A stretch of 64,000 nucleotides of DNA from Citrobacter amalonaticus Y19. GTDB taxonomy: Bacteria > Pseudomonadota > Gammaproteobacteria > Enterobacterales > Enterobacteriaceae. The translations under genes and the position numbers were made by a program. The stretch spans positions 4,588,001-4,652,000 of the forward strand of contig NZ_CP011132.1 in NCBI RefSeq assembly GCF_000981805.1. The letters are read 5' to 3'. Under the pieces are notes generated by a model. It was given only the letters and a program-made list of their open reading frames with translations. It was not told the DNA's origin and searched no databases. Numbering within the stretch: the first letter of the stretch is position 1; every line of letters starts with the position of its first letter. Of the stretch, positions 23,269 to 30,887 are shown in pieces.

Positions 23269-25552
23269 GAACCGGGGGCGTGCAGCCCCTTCGCCTCCAC
23301 CACCATTTCGCAAAAATGCCGGTGAGCCCTTCACCGGCGCTTTCCCATGGAATAAACCAAAAGCGGCCATTGGTCGCGACAGACCTCTTACACGTGCCGA
23401 ATTCCGTCAGGTGCAAGCGGTTTTATTCAAAATTGACCGTCTGCCGTTCTTTCTGCGCTCACATTTTACCTCGCGTTATAACTACATACGCCGCACTAAA
23501 AGCCCGGTGCATGGCCTGTTTTACCTGAAAAAAACATTTGAAGAGCGGCTCTGGCCGCGCCTCGAGCGTGTTAATCAGGTGTACGGGATGGACACCAGTA
23601 AATCGATACGGCTTTTATCCGAACGCGATGAATTTGAAACGCTGCCCGACATGAATGACAAAGTGCTGAAGAAATTCGCCGCCCGATTATCTGCACAGAT
23701 TTTCATGGCGTATGAAGAACTTAGCGATGAATACACTGAACGCTCAGGCAAAGAGGCGCTGTTTACCGATGGTGCTCAGTCGTTTCTTTACGGCCAGCTT
23801 GCTGGCGCGGTGCGCGCGCTTAACATCACCCCGATGCACTGGAAGAAATACCGGAAGGGTCAGATGACCATCCGTATGGCCTACTCAGCCATCGCGCGCA
23901 TGATGAATAACGAGTGGTGGGTCAGCCAGCTTAAAGCCCAGCGCATGCGCTGGCGTGAGTCCCTGCTGATTGCTGCCGGTGAGGTCAATAAAGACCGTTC
24001 TCCGTATGCCAGCAAGACAGCAATTCGGGACGTTCACGCGCGCCGTCTGGCTAATCTGGAATACCTCAAATCCTGCGAGCTCGAGAATAAAGCGACAGGC
24101 GAACGTATCGACCTGATTAGCAAGGTCATGGCGAGTATTTCAAACCCTGAAATTCGTCGTATGGAGCTGATGAATACCATCGCCGGTATTGAGCGTTACG
24201 CCGCATCAGTCGGCGACGTTGGCATGTTTATCACCATCACCACGCCGTCAAAATATCACCCGACCCGTCAGGTTGGGAAAGGTGAGAATAAAACCGTTCA
24301 GCTTAATCACGGCTGGAATGATGAGGCGTACACGCCGAAAGATGGTCAGCGCTATTTATGCGGCATCTGGAGCAAAATGCGCACGGCATTCAAAGATAAT
24401 GATTTGCAGGTGTACGGGATGCGCGTTGTTGAGCCTCATCACGATGCCACTCCCCACTGGCATATGATGTTGTTTTGCAAACGCAGCCAGCGTAAGCAGA
24501 TTATCGACATTATGCGGCGCTATGCGATGAAGGAAGACGGTAACGAGCGCGGAGCGGCGCGTAATCGCTTCGAGGCTAAACACCTCAACAAAGGCGGCGC
24601 GGCTGGCTATATCGCAAAATATATCGCTAAAAATATCGACGGCTATGCGCTTGACGGCCAGCTCGATAAAGACACAGGTAAACCCCTGAAAGATACCGCC
24701 TCAGCTGTCACCGCATGGGCGTCAACATGGCGCATCCCTCAGTTTAAACCGATTGGCATCCCGACGATGGGCGCATATCGCGAGCTCAGAAAGCTGCCTC
24801 GCGGCGTCAGCATTGCCAGCGACTTTGACGAGCGTGTTGAAGCGGCTCGCGCGGCTGCTGATGAGGGGGAGTTTGATTTCTATATTGCCGCACAGGGTGG
24901 CGCGAATGTCAGGCGTGATGACCAGACCGTCAGGGTTGCGCGCACCACGACCGATGAGGTTAACGAATATGAAGAGGATATCGAGAGAGTCGTCGGTATT
25001 TACGCCCCGCATCTTGGCGCGGGTCACATTCGGATCACCCGTACATCAGAATGGCGAATCGTTCCAAAGGCTGTTGCCGTTGAGCCTTTGACTTTAAAAA
25101 GCGGCATCGCCGCGCCTCGGAGTCCTGTCAATAACTGTGGGTTGCCGGTCAACGGCACTACCACAGATATGCAGCCCACACCGTCTGAGCAAGCCGCAGC
25201 GGTGCTAGATCTCATTGATGCCGGGGTTATTGGTTGGGATGACCCGGAGGCCGTGAGGGTGCTCAGGGGCGCGCTAAAGGCGGGAGCTAAACCTCAAAAC
25301 AGGCAGCAACGAAACCGATCACCGTTAAAACAGGATGAATTAGCACCTTCAGCGCGCCTGACTAAATCGCAGCGCGACCAGATATCACGCATCCGGTTTG
25401 ACCTCGCACAACACGGTATCACGCAGGAACGGTGGGAACTGTATGTACTGGCACGGGGCGCAACGGTGACATATGGCGAGAAAAAATTCAGTTATGCGGT
25501 CGCTGATGAGTGGCCGGGGTATTCCAATTTTTCAACAATGGAGATTGATTAA
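23258..25552 (+). CDS. A: Replication initiator A (HUH endonuclease)
   Basis: A 764-residue rolling-circle initiator that nicks the origin and stays bound to the 5' end. It matches P2 gpA (761 aa) closely across the whole length. The two catalytic tyrosines are Tyr451 and Tyr455 in GYIAKYIAKNIDGYALDG, and the metal-binding HUH region is VVEPHHDATPHWHMMLF. The ATG at 23258 (MAVENRG) aligns with P2; an in-frame 21-codon extension was rejected. In P2 the origin lies inside this gene, so the same is expected here. Confidence 0.97.
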   Translation: MAVENRGRAAPSPPPPFRKNAGEPFTGAFPWNKPKAAIGRDRPLTRAEFRQVQAVLFKIDRLPFFLRSHFTSRYNYIRRTKSPVHGLFYLKKTFEERLWPRLERVNQVYGMDTSKSIRLLSERDEFETLPDMNDKVLKKFAARLSAQIFMAYEELSDEYTERSGKEALFTDGAQSFLYGQLAGAVRALNITPMHWKKYRKGQMTIRMAYSAIARMMNNEWWVSQLKAQRMRWRESLLIAAGEVNKDRSPYASKTAIRDVHARRLANLEYLKSCELENKATGERIDLISKVMASISNPEIRRMELMNTIAGIERYAASVGDVGMFITITTPSKYHPTRQVGKGENKTVQLNHGWNDEAYTPKDGQRYLCGIWSKMRTAFKDNDLQVYGMRVVEPHHDATPHWHMMLFCKRSQRKQIIDIMRRYAMKEDGNERGAARNRFEAKHLNKGGAAGYIAKYIAKNIDGYALDGQLDKDTGKPLKDTASAVTAWASTWRIPQFKPIGIPTMGAYRELRKLPRGVSIASDFDERVEAARAAADEGEFDFYIAAQGGANVRRDDQTVRVARTTTDEVNEYEEDIERVVGIYAPHLGAGHIRITRTSEWRIVPKAVAVEPLTLKSGIAAPRSPVNNCGLPVNGTTTDMQPTPSEQAAAVLDLIDAGVIGWDDPEAVRVLRGALKAGAKPQNRQQRNRSPLKQDELAPSARLTKSQRDQISRIRFDLAQHGITQERWELYVLARGATVTYGEKKFSYAVADEWPGYSNFSTMEID

Positions 25553-25858
25553 ATGACCATGTACACCGACGAAATAAAACAGGTTATCAAAGATAGCGAA
25601 GGAATGATCACGGCGCGAGACCTGCTATTTGACGTTATGCCGACTGCGGTATCTCGATTTTATCGTCTTTCTACCGCGCTAGAAAAACTGCGTCAGGAGG
25701 TGCGTAAACACTTCCCAGAGGCTAAGTACTACACGGTGGGTGGCGATGGCTTCGCGTTGGTTCTCGGGGATACACATAGCGGAAGGGATTCATCCGCAAA
25801 TCATGAGTTAGCGGCGCTCATTTCAGACAAGCTACACGTTGAAGGTGGAGACTGGTAA
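25553..25858 (+). CDS. Unknown early-operon protein downstream of A
   Basis: A 101-residue protein whose ATG directly follows the gene A stop. It is predicted soluble, with a basic centre (LEKLRQEVRKHFPEAKYYTVGGDG). Small genes at this point are common in P2 relatives, but I cannot assign a family. Confidence 0.6.
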   Translation: MTMYTDEIKQVIKDSEGMITARDLLFDVMPTAVSRFYRLSTALEKLRQEVRKHFPEAKYYTVGGDGFALVLGDTHSGRDSSANHELAALISDKLHVEGGDW

Positions 25859-26095
25859 ATGCACAAACTACACCGTGAAATTCCGCTGCATAAGAACAGC
25901 AACATAAAACTGATGGGCATTGTGCATCGACTGCAACAAATAATGGTCAATGAGAACCTGACACCCGCCGAGCTGGTCGGGTGTGCCGAAATCGTCAGGG
26001 ATAATTACGGGCGGCTGCATGATATCAGCAATCAGAAAATTGAGGCATTCATACCGGCGAGAGGTCCGATAATCCCGCCGCCACGTCGACCATAG
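25859..26095 (+). CDS. Unknown small early protein
   Basis: A 78-residue product that begins immediately after the previous TAA and ends in a proline/arginine-rich tail (ARGPIIPPPRRP). It is the last gene of the early operon before the accessory cassette. No domain recognised. Confidence 0.55.
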   Translation: MHKLHREIPLHKNSNIKLMGIVHRLQQIMVNENLTPAELVGCAEIVRDNYGRLHDISNQKIEAFIPARGPIIPPPRRP

Positions 26096-26295
26096 GAAAC
26101 GCCGACGGTGCTGAAACTTGCTTTCAGTGCTGACGGGGTTGAACAACGAGCCCCGTGAGGCGTTAGTGGTTTTCAGTATGTGCGTTGTATGTGGTAGGCT
26201 GCTATCTAACTTACTTCATGTTTTTATGGAAAAAAATCGAAAAGCATGGTAAAGAGGCAAAAAACGCATAGAATGTCGTTAAATTTATTTAGATT
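26096..26295. promoter_or_regulatory. Gap between early operon and accessory cassette
   Basis: It contains two hairpins without T-runs (CTGAAA/TTTCAG at 26111-26127; ACGGGG/CCCCGT at 26133-26156). An AT-rich stretch from about 26200 onward is the likely promoter region of the cassette. Base composition changes here from phage-like to AT-rich. No ribosome site is obvious before 26296. Confidence 0.5.
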
Positions 26296-27423
26296 ATGGT
26301 GCATGAAATGCCACTGACTGTCTTAGAACCATTCAAAACACAGATGATTTCCCCAGATGAATTAATCTTGGATGCTAAAAATCCAAGGCTTTATAACGGG
26401 AAAAGTTTTAATGACAATGCCGACCCGCATGAGCTGGTTAAGGCTCTCTCTGATACAGCTGATTTGGAGGAGTTGATTAAATCCATTTCAGAGAATGGAT
26501 ATATGTCAATCGAACCTTTGATTGTCATGAAAAAGGGTGCCAAATACGTTGTCTTAGAGGGGAATCGTCGTTTAGCGGCAATCAAGTTACTTACTGAACC
26601 GGGGTTGGCGCAAAAGTGTCGTGTTGTTGTTCCTAAAAGCCTAGACGCTCGTGTTATAGATAGCTTGAAAGAAGTAGCTGTATATCTCGTAAATGATGAG
26701 TCAGAGGCTCGTTCATTTATTGGTTTTAAGCATGTCAATGGTCCGCATAAGTGGGATTCTTTTGCTAAAGCGCAGTTTGCATATAAATGGTTTATAAATG
26801 AAAGGGCAAATGGGCTCACAATAGATGATATAACAAAGAAACTCGGTGATAGTAATAATACTGTGCGTTCTATTGTTAGTGCTATGTTTGTACTTGAACA
26901 AGCAAAAAATCAGGATGTATATGATATCCATGCTGATCGTATGTCTCCAAAGTTTTCATTTTCACATTTATATACTGCTTTAAATAGGTCTGAATATAAA
27001 GACTTCTTGGGGCTAGAGAGAGATTGGAATGTTACTCTTAAAGATAACCCTGTCCCATCGCAGAATATTGATAAGCTCAAAGATGTTCTTACTGGTCTTT
27101 ATGGTTATAAAAAAGATAAGAGAGCTTCTTTAATCTCATCCCAGAATCCTGATTTAAAATATTTTGGCGAGGTTTTGGCTAATGAAGCATCATATGAAGC
27201 CTTTAAGTCTGGGGTTGAAAGTCTGTCTGAATTATATAAGCAGGCCGGGGATCCACTTCAGCACATTAAAGATGCTTTTCTGGAGATAAACAAGCAACTT
27301 GATACTATATCTTCTGTTCTGGATAGGACTGACTCGTTAGATGATACAACGAAGAACTATATTGAGCAATTTAAGAAAAAAGTATCTAAGGTTCAATTTC
27401 AATTGCAGAGTATTGAGGGATAA
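26296..27423 (+). CDS. ParB/Srx-domain protein of the cos-proximal cassette
   Basis: A 375-residue protein with an N-terminal ParB/sulfiredoxin-like domain. The diagnostic box is VLEGNRRLAAIKLL with Glu88-Gly89-Asn90-Arg91-Arg92, preceded by SISENGYMSIEPLIVM. A helix-turn-helix-like segment follows (LTIDDITKKLGDSNNTVRSIV, about 174-195). The C-terminal third is helical. Such domains bind or hydrolyse nucleotides and are often associated with DNA methyltransferases in phages; CTPase or nuclease activity is not proven. It is the first gene of an AT-rich pair, with three bases before the next ATG. It is unlike chromosomal ParB partition proteins in context. Confidence 0.75.
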   Translation: MVHEMPLTVLEPFKTQMISPDELILDAKNPRLYNGKSFNDNADPHELVKALSDTADLEELIKSISENGYMSIEPLIVMKKGAKYVVLEGNRRLAAIKLLTEPGLAQKCRVVVPKSLDARVIDSLKEVAVYLVNDESEARSFIGFKHVNGPHKWDSFAKAQFAYKWFINERANGLTIDDITKKLGDSNNTVRSIVSAMFVLEQAKNQDVYDIHADRMSPKFSFSHLYTALNRSEYKDFLGLERDWNVTLKDNPVPSQNIDKLKDVLTGLYGYKKDKRASLISSQNPDLKYFGEVLANEASYEAFKSGVESLSELYKQAGDPLQHIKDAFLEINKQLDTISSVLDRTDSLDDTTKNYIEQFKKKVSKVQFQLQSIEG

Positions 27424-27426
27424 TAA

Positions 27427-28446
27427 ATGCAGTTGTTACCTTATCCGGAGAGTCATCATATTCAAGTTAAATTAGATTGGCTTGAATTGTCATGTTTGTC
27501 GAATATTTACTTTACTATGCGTATTTCGGAGTTAAGAAATATTCTTGAGAATTTAGATTCTTTTACATCCTCTGATATAGGTGAGGAAGATGCTGAAGTA
27601 GAAAATGAAATACAAAGGTTGCTGGAGCAATATCAACAAAGAAAAGACATTTTAGGTGACAGCTATCCATTTGTTTTTAATGAACAAACGCTTTGTCTTG
27701 AGTTAATAGAAGGTACATTGGAACAACTGACTGTTGACCAACATATCTATTTATATTGCTTGTATTTTTCTCATATGTCAGCATCGAGGTTATTTAGTGG
27801 TTTAGAAACTCCAACTAACCAACAGCGGGATTTATTACAGATTGCTGCAACCATTGCTTTAGCCGGTTATGTTCAAGGCCATAGTATTTCATTCGGTTGG
27901 CCAAGACCAGATAGCTCAAAGTTTTATGATGCGTTAACTCGAGCTGTTGATTTAATAGGGGAGGGAAGAGTCAAATCTATTGAGGATGTAAATCGTTATT
28001 TACAGTCTCGCCCTCATAAAGATGCTGGTATTGATGTTATTGCATGGAAGGATAACAATCCTCGCGATATGTACCCCGGTAATAAAATTATTTGTTTTGC
28101 GCAAGTTGCGAGTGGAAATGACTGGCGCTCAAAAGCAGTAAAAGAAGATATCTCTGTTATACAAAATCATTGGCTGTCGCAAAGAATATATAGAATAATT
28201 GATGCGATTGTTATTCCATTTGATTTCGAAAGTGATGACGAGTCTATAAAAAGAGATCATATTTCTCTGATAGCAGAGGAGTTTGGAGCGGTGTTACATA
28301 GGCTACGGTTGCCAGCTTGTTTTAAGAAGGGTTTAGAGCTTTTGGTTTCTAACCCGGAGTTGCTAATAGAAAGAGGGAATGAAATAAATAATATTTCACA
28401 ATATGTGATATCAACAACTGCAACGTTGCAACAAGAAGCGGCCTAA
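27427..28446 (+). CDS. PD-(D/E)XK-like protein, putative nuclease of the cassette
   Basis: A 339-residue protein with no family I recognise by name. Residues 199-236 resemble a PD-(D/E)XK core: D199-x-G-x-D203, hydrophobic strand, then Q226-V-A-S-G-x-x-W and Lys236. The usual lysine two residues after the Q/E is alanine here, so the active site is atypical or inactive. The N-terminal 110 residues are acidic and helical. It is translationally linked to the ParB-like gene. Restriction-type nuclease is the leading hypothesis because a DNA methyltransferase is encoded next door, but this is inference. Confidence 0.5.
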   Translation: MQLLPYPESHHIQVKLDWLELSCLSNIYFTMRISELRNILENLDSFTSSDIGEEDAEVENEIQRLLEQYQQRKDILGDSYPFVFNEQTLCLELIEGTLEQLTVDQHIYLYCLYFSHMSASRLFSGLETPTNQQRDLLQIAATIALAGYVQGHSISFGWPRPDSSKFYDALTRAVDLIGEGRVKSIEDVNRYLQSRPHKDAGIDVIAWKDNNPRDMYPGNKIICFAQVASGNDWRSKAVKEDISVIQNHWLSQRIYRIIDAIVIPFDFESDDESIKRDHISLIAEEFGAVLHRLRLPACFKKGLELLVSNPELLIERGNEINNISQYVISTTATLQQEAA

Positions 28447-28456
28447 TATTAGGCCG
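28439..28456 (+). terminator. Palindrome holding both convergent stop codons
   Basis: CGGCCTAATATTAGGCCG is an 18-bp perfect palindrome followed by TTTT. The TAA stops of the nuclease-like gene (28444-28446) and, on the other strand, of the methyltransferase (28451-28449) lie symmetrically inside it. Confidence 0.7.
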
Positions 28457-29456
28457 TTTTAATAGCTTTTTTTTCAATCGAAATTTTACTTTCAGATTCT
28501 AATATATCGACAGTAAATAGTGACTCTGGCATTCTTAATCGAGAGTCTGCTATCATTAGTTCTTTTCCAACCTTGGCTTGGTTCATTACATAGCTTATCT
28601 CTACCGCTCTTGCGCCATGCTTTGAATATAACTCATGCACTAATGGATGGTCATCATAAGAAATTAGCCAACGGTTTGCATAACCGGCTATATAATCCTT
28701 AAGCTCTCGGTGCTGTGTATCATCGAAACAAAAGTTTTTAGAGTAAATATTTCGACCCTCTTTAACATAAGGAGGATCAAGATAAACAAAGTCATTTTCA
28801 TAATTATCTTTGTTATCAAATCTTTTTAAAAAGTCAATGCAATGTTCATTGTAAACAAATATAGATTCACGCATGCTTGCAATTTTTTCGAGCTTCTTAA
28901 TAAGGGTGCTTACAGTGTATCTACAATCAATTTTATATTTTCCTGATTGGTCTAAACCACCAATTGGCCCTGCACTTAGTACCCCAGATCTATTTGCTCT
29001 GTTTAAATAAAAAACACTGAATCCGTACTCGAGTTTAGTGTGCTTATTGGGGTCACTAATACTTGACTGATAAATTTTCTTTTGATTATGCCATTCATCG
29101 ATACTTGGTATATTCTGATATACCATATCTAACAGATTATCGGTGTTGTTAAGTAGTTGATCCCAAAAACAAAACAAAGCATAGTTCTTGTCATTTAAGT
29201 GGATCTCTTTGACATATCCGCCCAATAACAGAGAAAGCGATGCACCAGCGCCGCCACAAAACGGTTCAATAAACCGTGCACCATTTAACTTATTATGCAT
29301 GAGGAAAATAGCGAGAAATGAAGCAAGCTTGTCCTTGCCACCTGGATAGCGGAATGGTGAACTGGCTCTAGGGACATCGTGAACCCCAAACAACTTGCGT
29401 ACTGATTTTTTGCTAAGTTGTTTTATCGCTTCATGTTCAAGGATTCTCTGATCCAT
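28449..29456 (-). CDS. D12-class DNA adenine-N6 methyltransferase
   Basis: A 335-residue Dam-like methyltransferase that should transfer a methyl group from S-adenosylmethionine to adenine N6. Motif X is SPFRYPGGK (PGGK 38-41), motif I FIEPFCGGAG (62-71), and the catalytic DPPY is at 227-230 in VYLDPPYV. An N-terminal extension of about 30 residues precedes motif X. It is convergent with the ParB/nuclease pair and shares the AT-rich composition. Two inverted repeats lie upstream. Its target sequence cannot be read from the sequence. It could protect phage DNA, act as an antirestriction enzyme, or be the modification half of a restriction system. Confidence 0.9.
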   Translation of the reverse strand: MDQRILEHEAIKQLSKKSVRKLFGVHDVPRASSPFRYPGGKDKLASFLAIFLMHNKLNGARFIEPFCGGAGASLSLLLGGYVKEIHLNDKNYALFCFWDQLLNNTDNLLDMVYQNIPSIDEWHNQKKIYQSSISDPNKHTKLEYGFSVFYLNRANRSGVLSAGPIGGLDQSGKYKIDCRYTVSTLIKKLEKIASMRESIFVYNEHCIDFLKRFDNKDNYENDFVYLDPPYVKEGRNIYSKNFCFDDTQHRELKDYIAGYANRWLISYDDHPLVHELYSKHGARAVEISYVMNQAKVGKELMIADSRLRMPESLFTVDILESESKISIEKKAIKTA

Positions 29457-29490
29457 ATTTCACCGTTACTCTTATGAAAAATATTTCTAT

Positions 29491-29550
29491 TATCGCATGC
29501 GATATTTGTTCCTGCAATAACGGTAGCTCATGCATCTATAGAGTGCATGA
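29491..29550 (-). promoter_or_regulatory. Two inverted repeats upstream of the methyltransferase
   Basis: TATCGCATGCGATA (29491-29504) is a perfect 14-bp palindrome, 35 bp from the methyltransferase start. TCATGCA and TGCATGA arms (29528-29550) flank a CTATAG core. They are candidate operators for control of the gene. Confidence 0.5.
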
Positions 29551-29654
29551 ATTTGCATTTATGTTTTTTGGTCACTGACTCTTTCGTGTGCTAATCCCCA
29601 AGCGGGGTCGATTACCTAATGCAACTGCATGAAAACCGACCCATAAAGCGGGCA

Positions 29655-29673
29655 GGCGTGGCGGGGATAGCAT
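29655..29673. other. Phage cos site (19-base cohesive end)
   Basis: GGCGTGGCGGGGATAGCAT differs by a single base from the 19-base cohesive end I recall for phage 186 and is very close to that of P2. It lies between the accessory cassette and Q, exactly where P2 genomes are cut. The terminase P/M pair encoded nearby would act here. Confidence 0.85.
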
Positions 29674-29819
29674 TGCGCGCTGAGGCGGGTATTTATTTTA
29701 TTTTTCCAGCGCCTGAGCGCGTCCCTGTGGCGTTGTTGTGGTCGTGGGTGAGTAATGAGGCGAAGCGAAGCGGCGACGGCGTGTCGTGGCGCTGAGGGCG
29801 TTGTGTGCGGTGGGGGTAA

Positions 29820-29839
29820 AGCCGCCACGACGGGCGGCT
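29820..29839 (-). terminator. Hairpin after gene Q
   Basis: AGCCGCC / GGCGGCT stem with a six-base loop starts 11 bases after the Q stop. On the minus strand it is followed by TTTA, giving a weak terminator for the P-Q transcript. Confidence 0.5.
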
Positions 29840-29849
29840 GTGAGTGGGG

Positions 29850-30887
29850 TTACTCGTCGTCGCCGAGGCTATATTTTTCGAAGCGGATAATCTCTTCACC
29901 CGCCCATTCGTTCAACTCCATAAACCGCGCCTGTAGCGGGGTCAGTTCGTTACGCACAAAGACCTTTGCCACCTTCTCAACGTCACCCACTGAGCCGACG
30001 TTCTCGGGCTTACCGCCCATAAGCTGGAACGGGATGCGGTGCGCGTCGAGCAGGTCAGCGGCGCTGACTTTTTTGATATTAAAAAAATCATCCTTCGTGG
30101 CGACTTCGCTCAGTGGCACAATTTTAATCCCGTCTGCTTTACCATTCGGCGCGTAAAAAAACAGGTTCTTAAAATTGCCGAGCCCTTTCGAGTCGCGCAT
30201 CGCCTTTCGCAGTGCCTCGACGTCGGTGCTGCTTTGCGCGGCGTCGGTCACATACATGATGTAACCCGCATGCGCGCCGTTCTGATAATACTTGCGACGG
30301 AACAGGGTCGCCGATTCATTCAGCCAGGCTGAATTGAGTGCGCTCAGGTATTCCGGCATCCCGTAAAGCTCCTGATTAATATCGGGCTCGAGCAGGTGGA
30401 AGACGGAGCCGGGCGCGAACTGGTGCGGCTGTGTGTAGCTCTGAATGTACCAGTAAACGTCATCCTCGATGCCACGGCGGGTGTATTTCGCCGGTGAGGT
30501 TTCCAGTTTTAACGGCTTGCCGGTCAGGCTGCGACGCTCTTCGATAAACGCATTACCAAACACCAGATAGTCGAGCGCAAACCGGGTGAAATCCTGACGG
30601 GATAACAGCGGGTGCGGGATGTAGGTCGACACCAGAATATTACGCTTCACGTAAATCGGTGAGCTGTGGTGCACGGCGGCGCGCATGCTCTTCGCCAGCC
30701 CGGAGAAACTTACCGGCGGCTCGTACCACTGGCCGTTATCGATACACTCGACGTAATCGAGAATATCGCGGCGGTCGAGTACCGGCGTCGGCTCACCAAA
30801 GGTGAATGCCTCCATGCTCTGTGCCGGTGCGGCGGTGTGGTTTTGGGTGCGCGGCGGCTGCTGGCGCTTGTTGCGTTTCTTGCTCAT
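29850..30887 (-). CDS. Q: Portal protein Q
   Basis: A 345-residue capsid portal protein (P2 Q is 344) forming the ring at the DNA-entry vertex. It starts MSKKRNKRQQP; the ATG overlaps the terminase P stop (TAATG). The middle part (NILVSTYIPHPLLSRQDFTRFALDYLVFGNAFIEERR) is characteristic of phage_portal proteins of the PBSX/P2 type. A three-codon upstream extension was rejected. Confidence 0.95.
   Translation of the reverse strand: MSKKRNKRQQPPRTQNHTAAPAQSMEAFTFGEPTPVLDRRDILDYVECIDNGQWYEPPVSFSGLAKSMRAAVHHSSPIYVKRNILVSTYIPHPLLSRQDFTRFALDYLVFGNAFIEERRSLTGKPLKLETSPAKYTRRGIEDDVYWYIQSYTQPHQFAPGSVFHLLEPDINQELYGMPEYLSALNSAWLNESATLFRRKYYQNGAHAGYIMYVTDAAQSSTDVEALRKAMRDSKGLGNFKNLFFYAPNGKADGIKIVPLSEVATKDDFFNIKKVSAADLLDAHRIPFQLMGGKPENVGSVGDVEKVAKVFVRNELTPLQARFMELNEWAGEEIIRFEKYSLGDDE

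Larger units (their letters stand above)
29457..29849. other. Non-coding end region between cassette and gene Q, containing cos
   Basis: About 390 bp without a convincing gene. The left part is AT-rich with the methyltransferase inverted repeats; the right part is GC-rich with the cos site and a hairpin after Q. Short open frames here lack ribosome sites and family resemblance. Confidence 0.8.

Noticed and set aside
26296..27423. Plasmid-type ParB partition gene
   Set aside because: No ParA, no parS-like cluster, and the element is an integrated P2-type phage; only the ParB-like fold is supported.
29616..29828. Short minus-strand frames in the cos region
   Set aside because: No ribosome site, low-complexity arginine/proline/histidine composition, and they cross the cos site.
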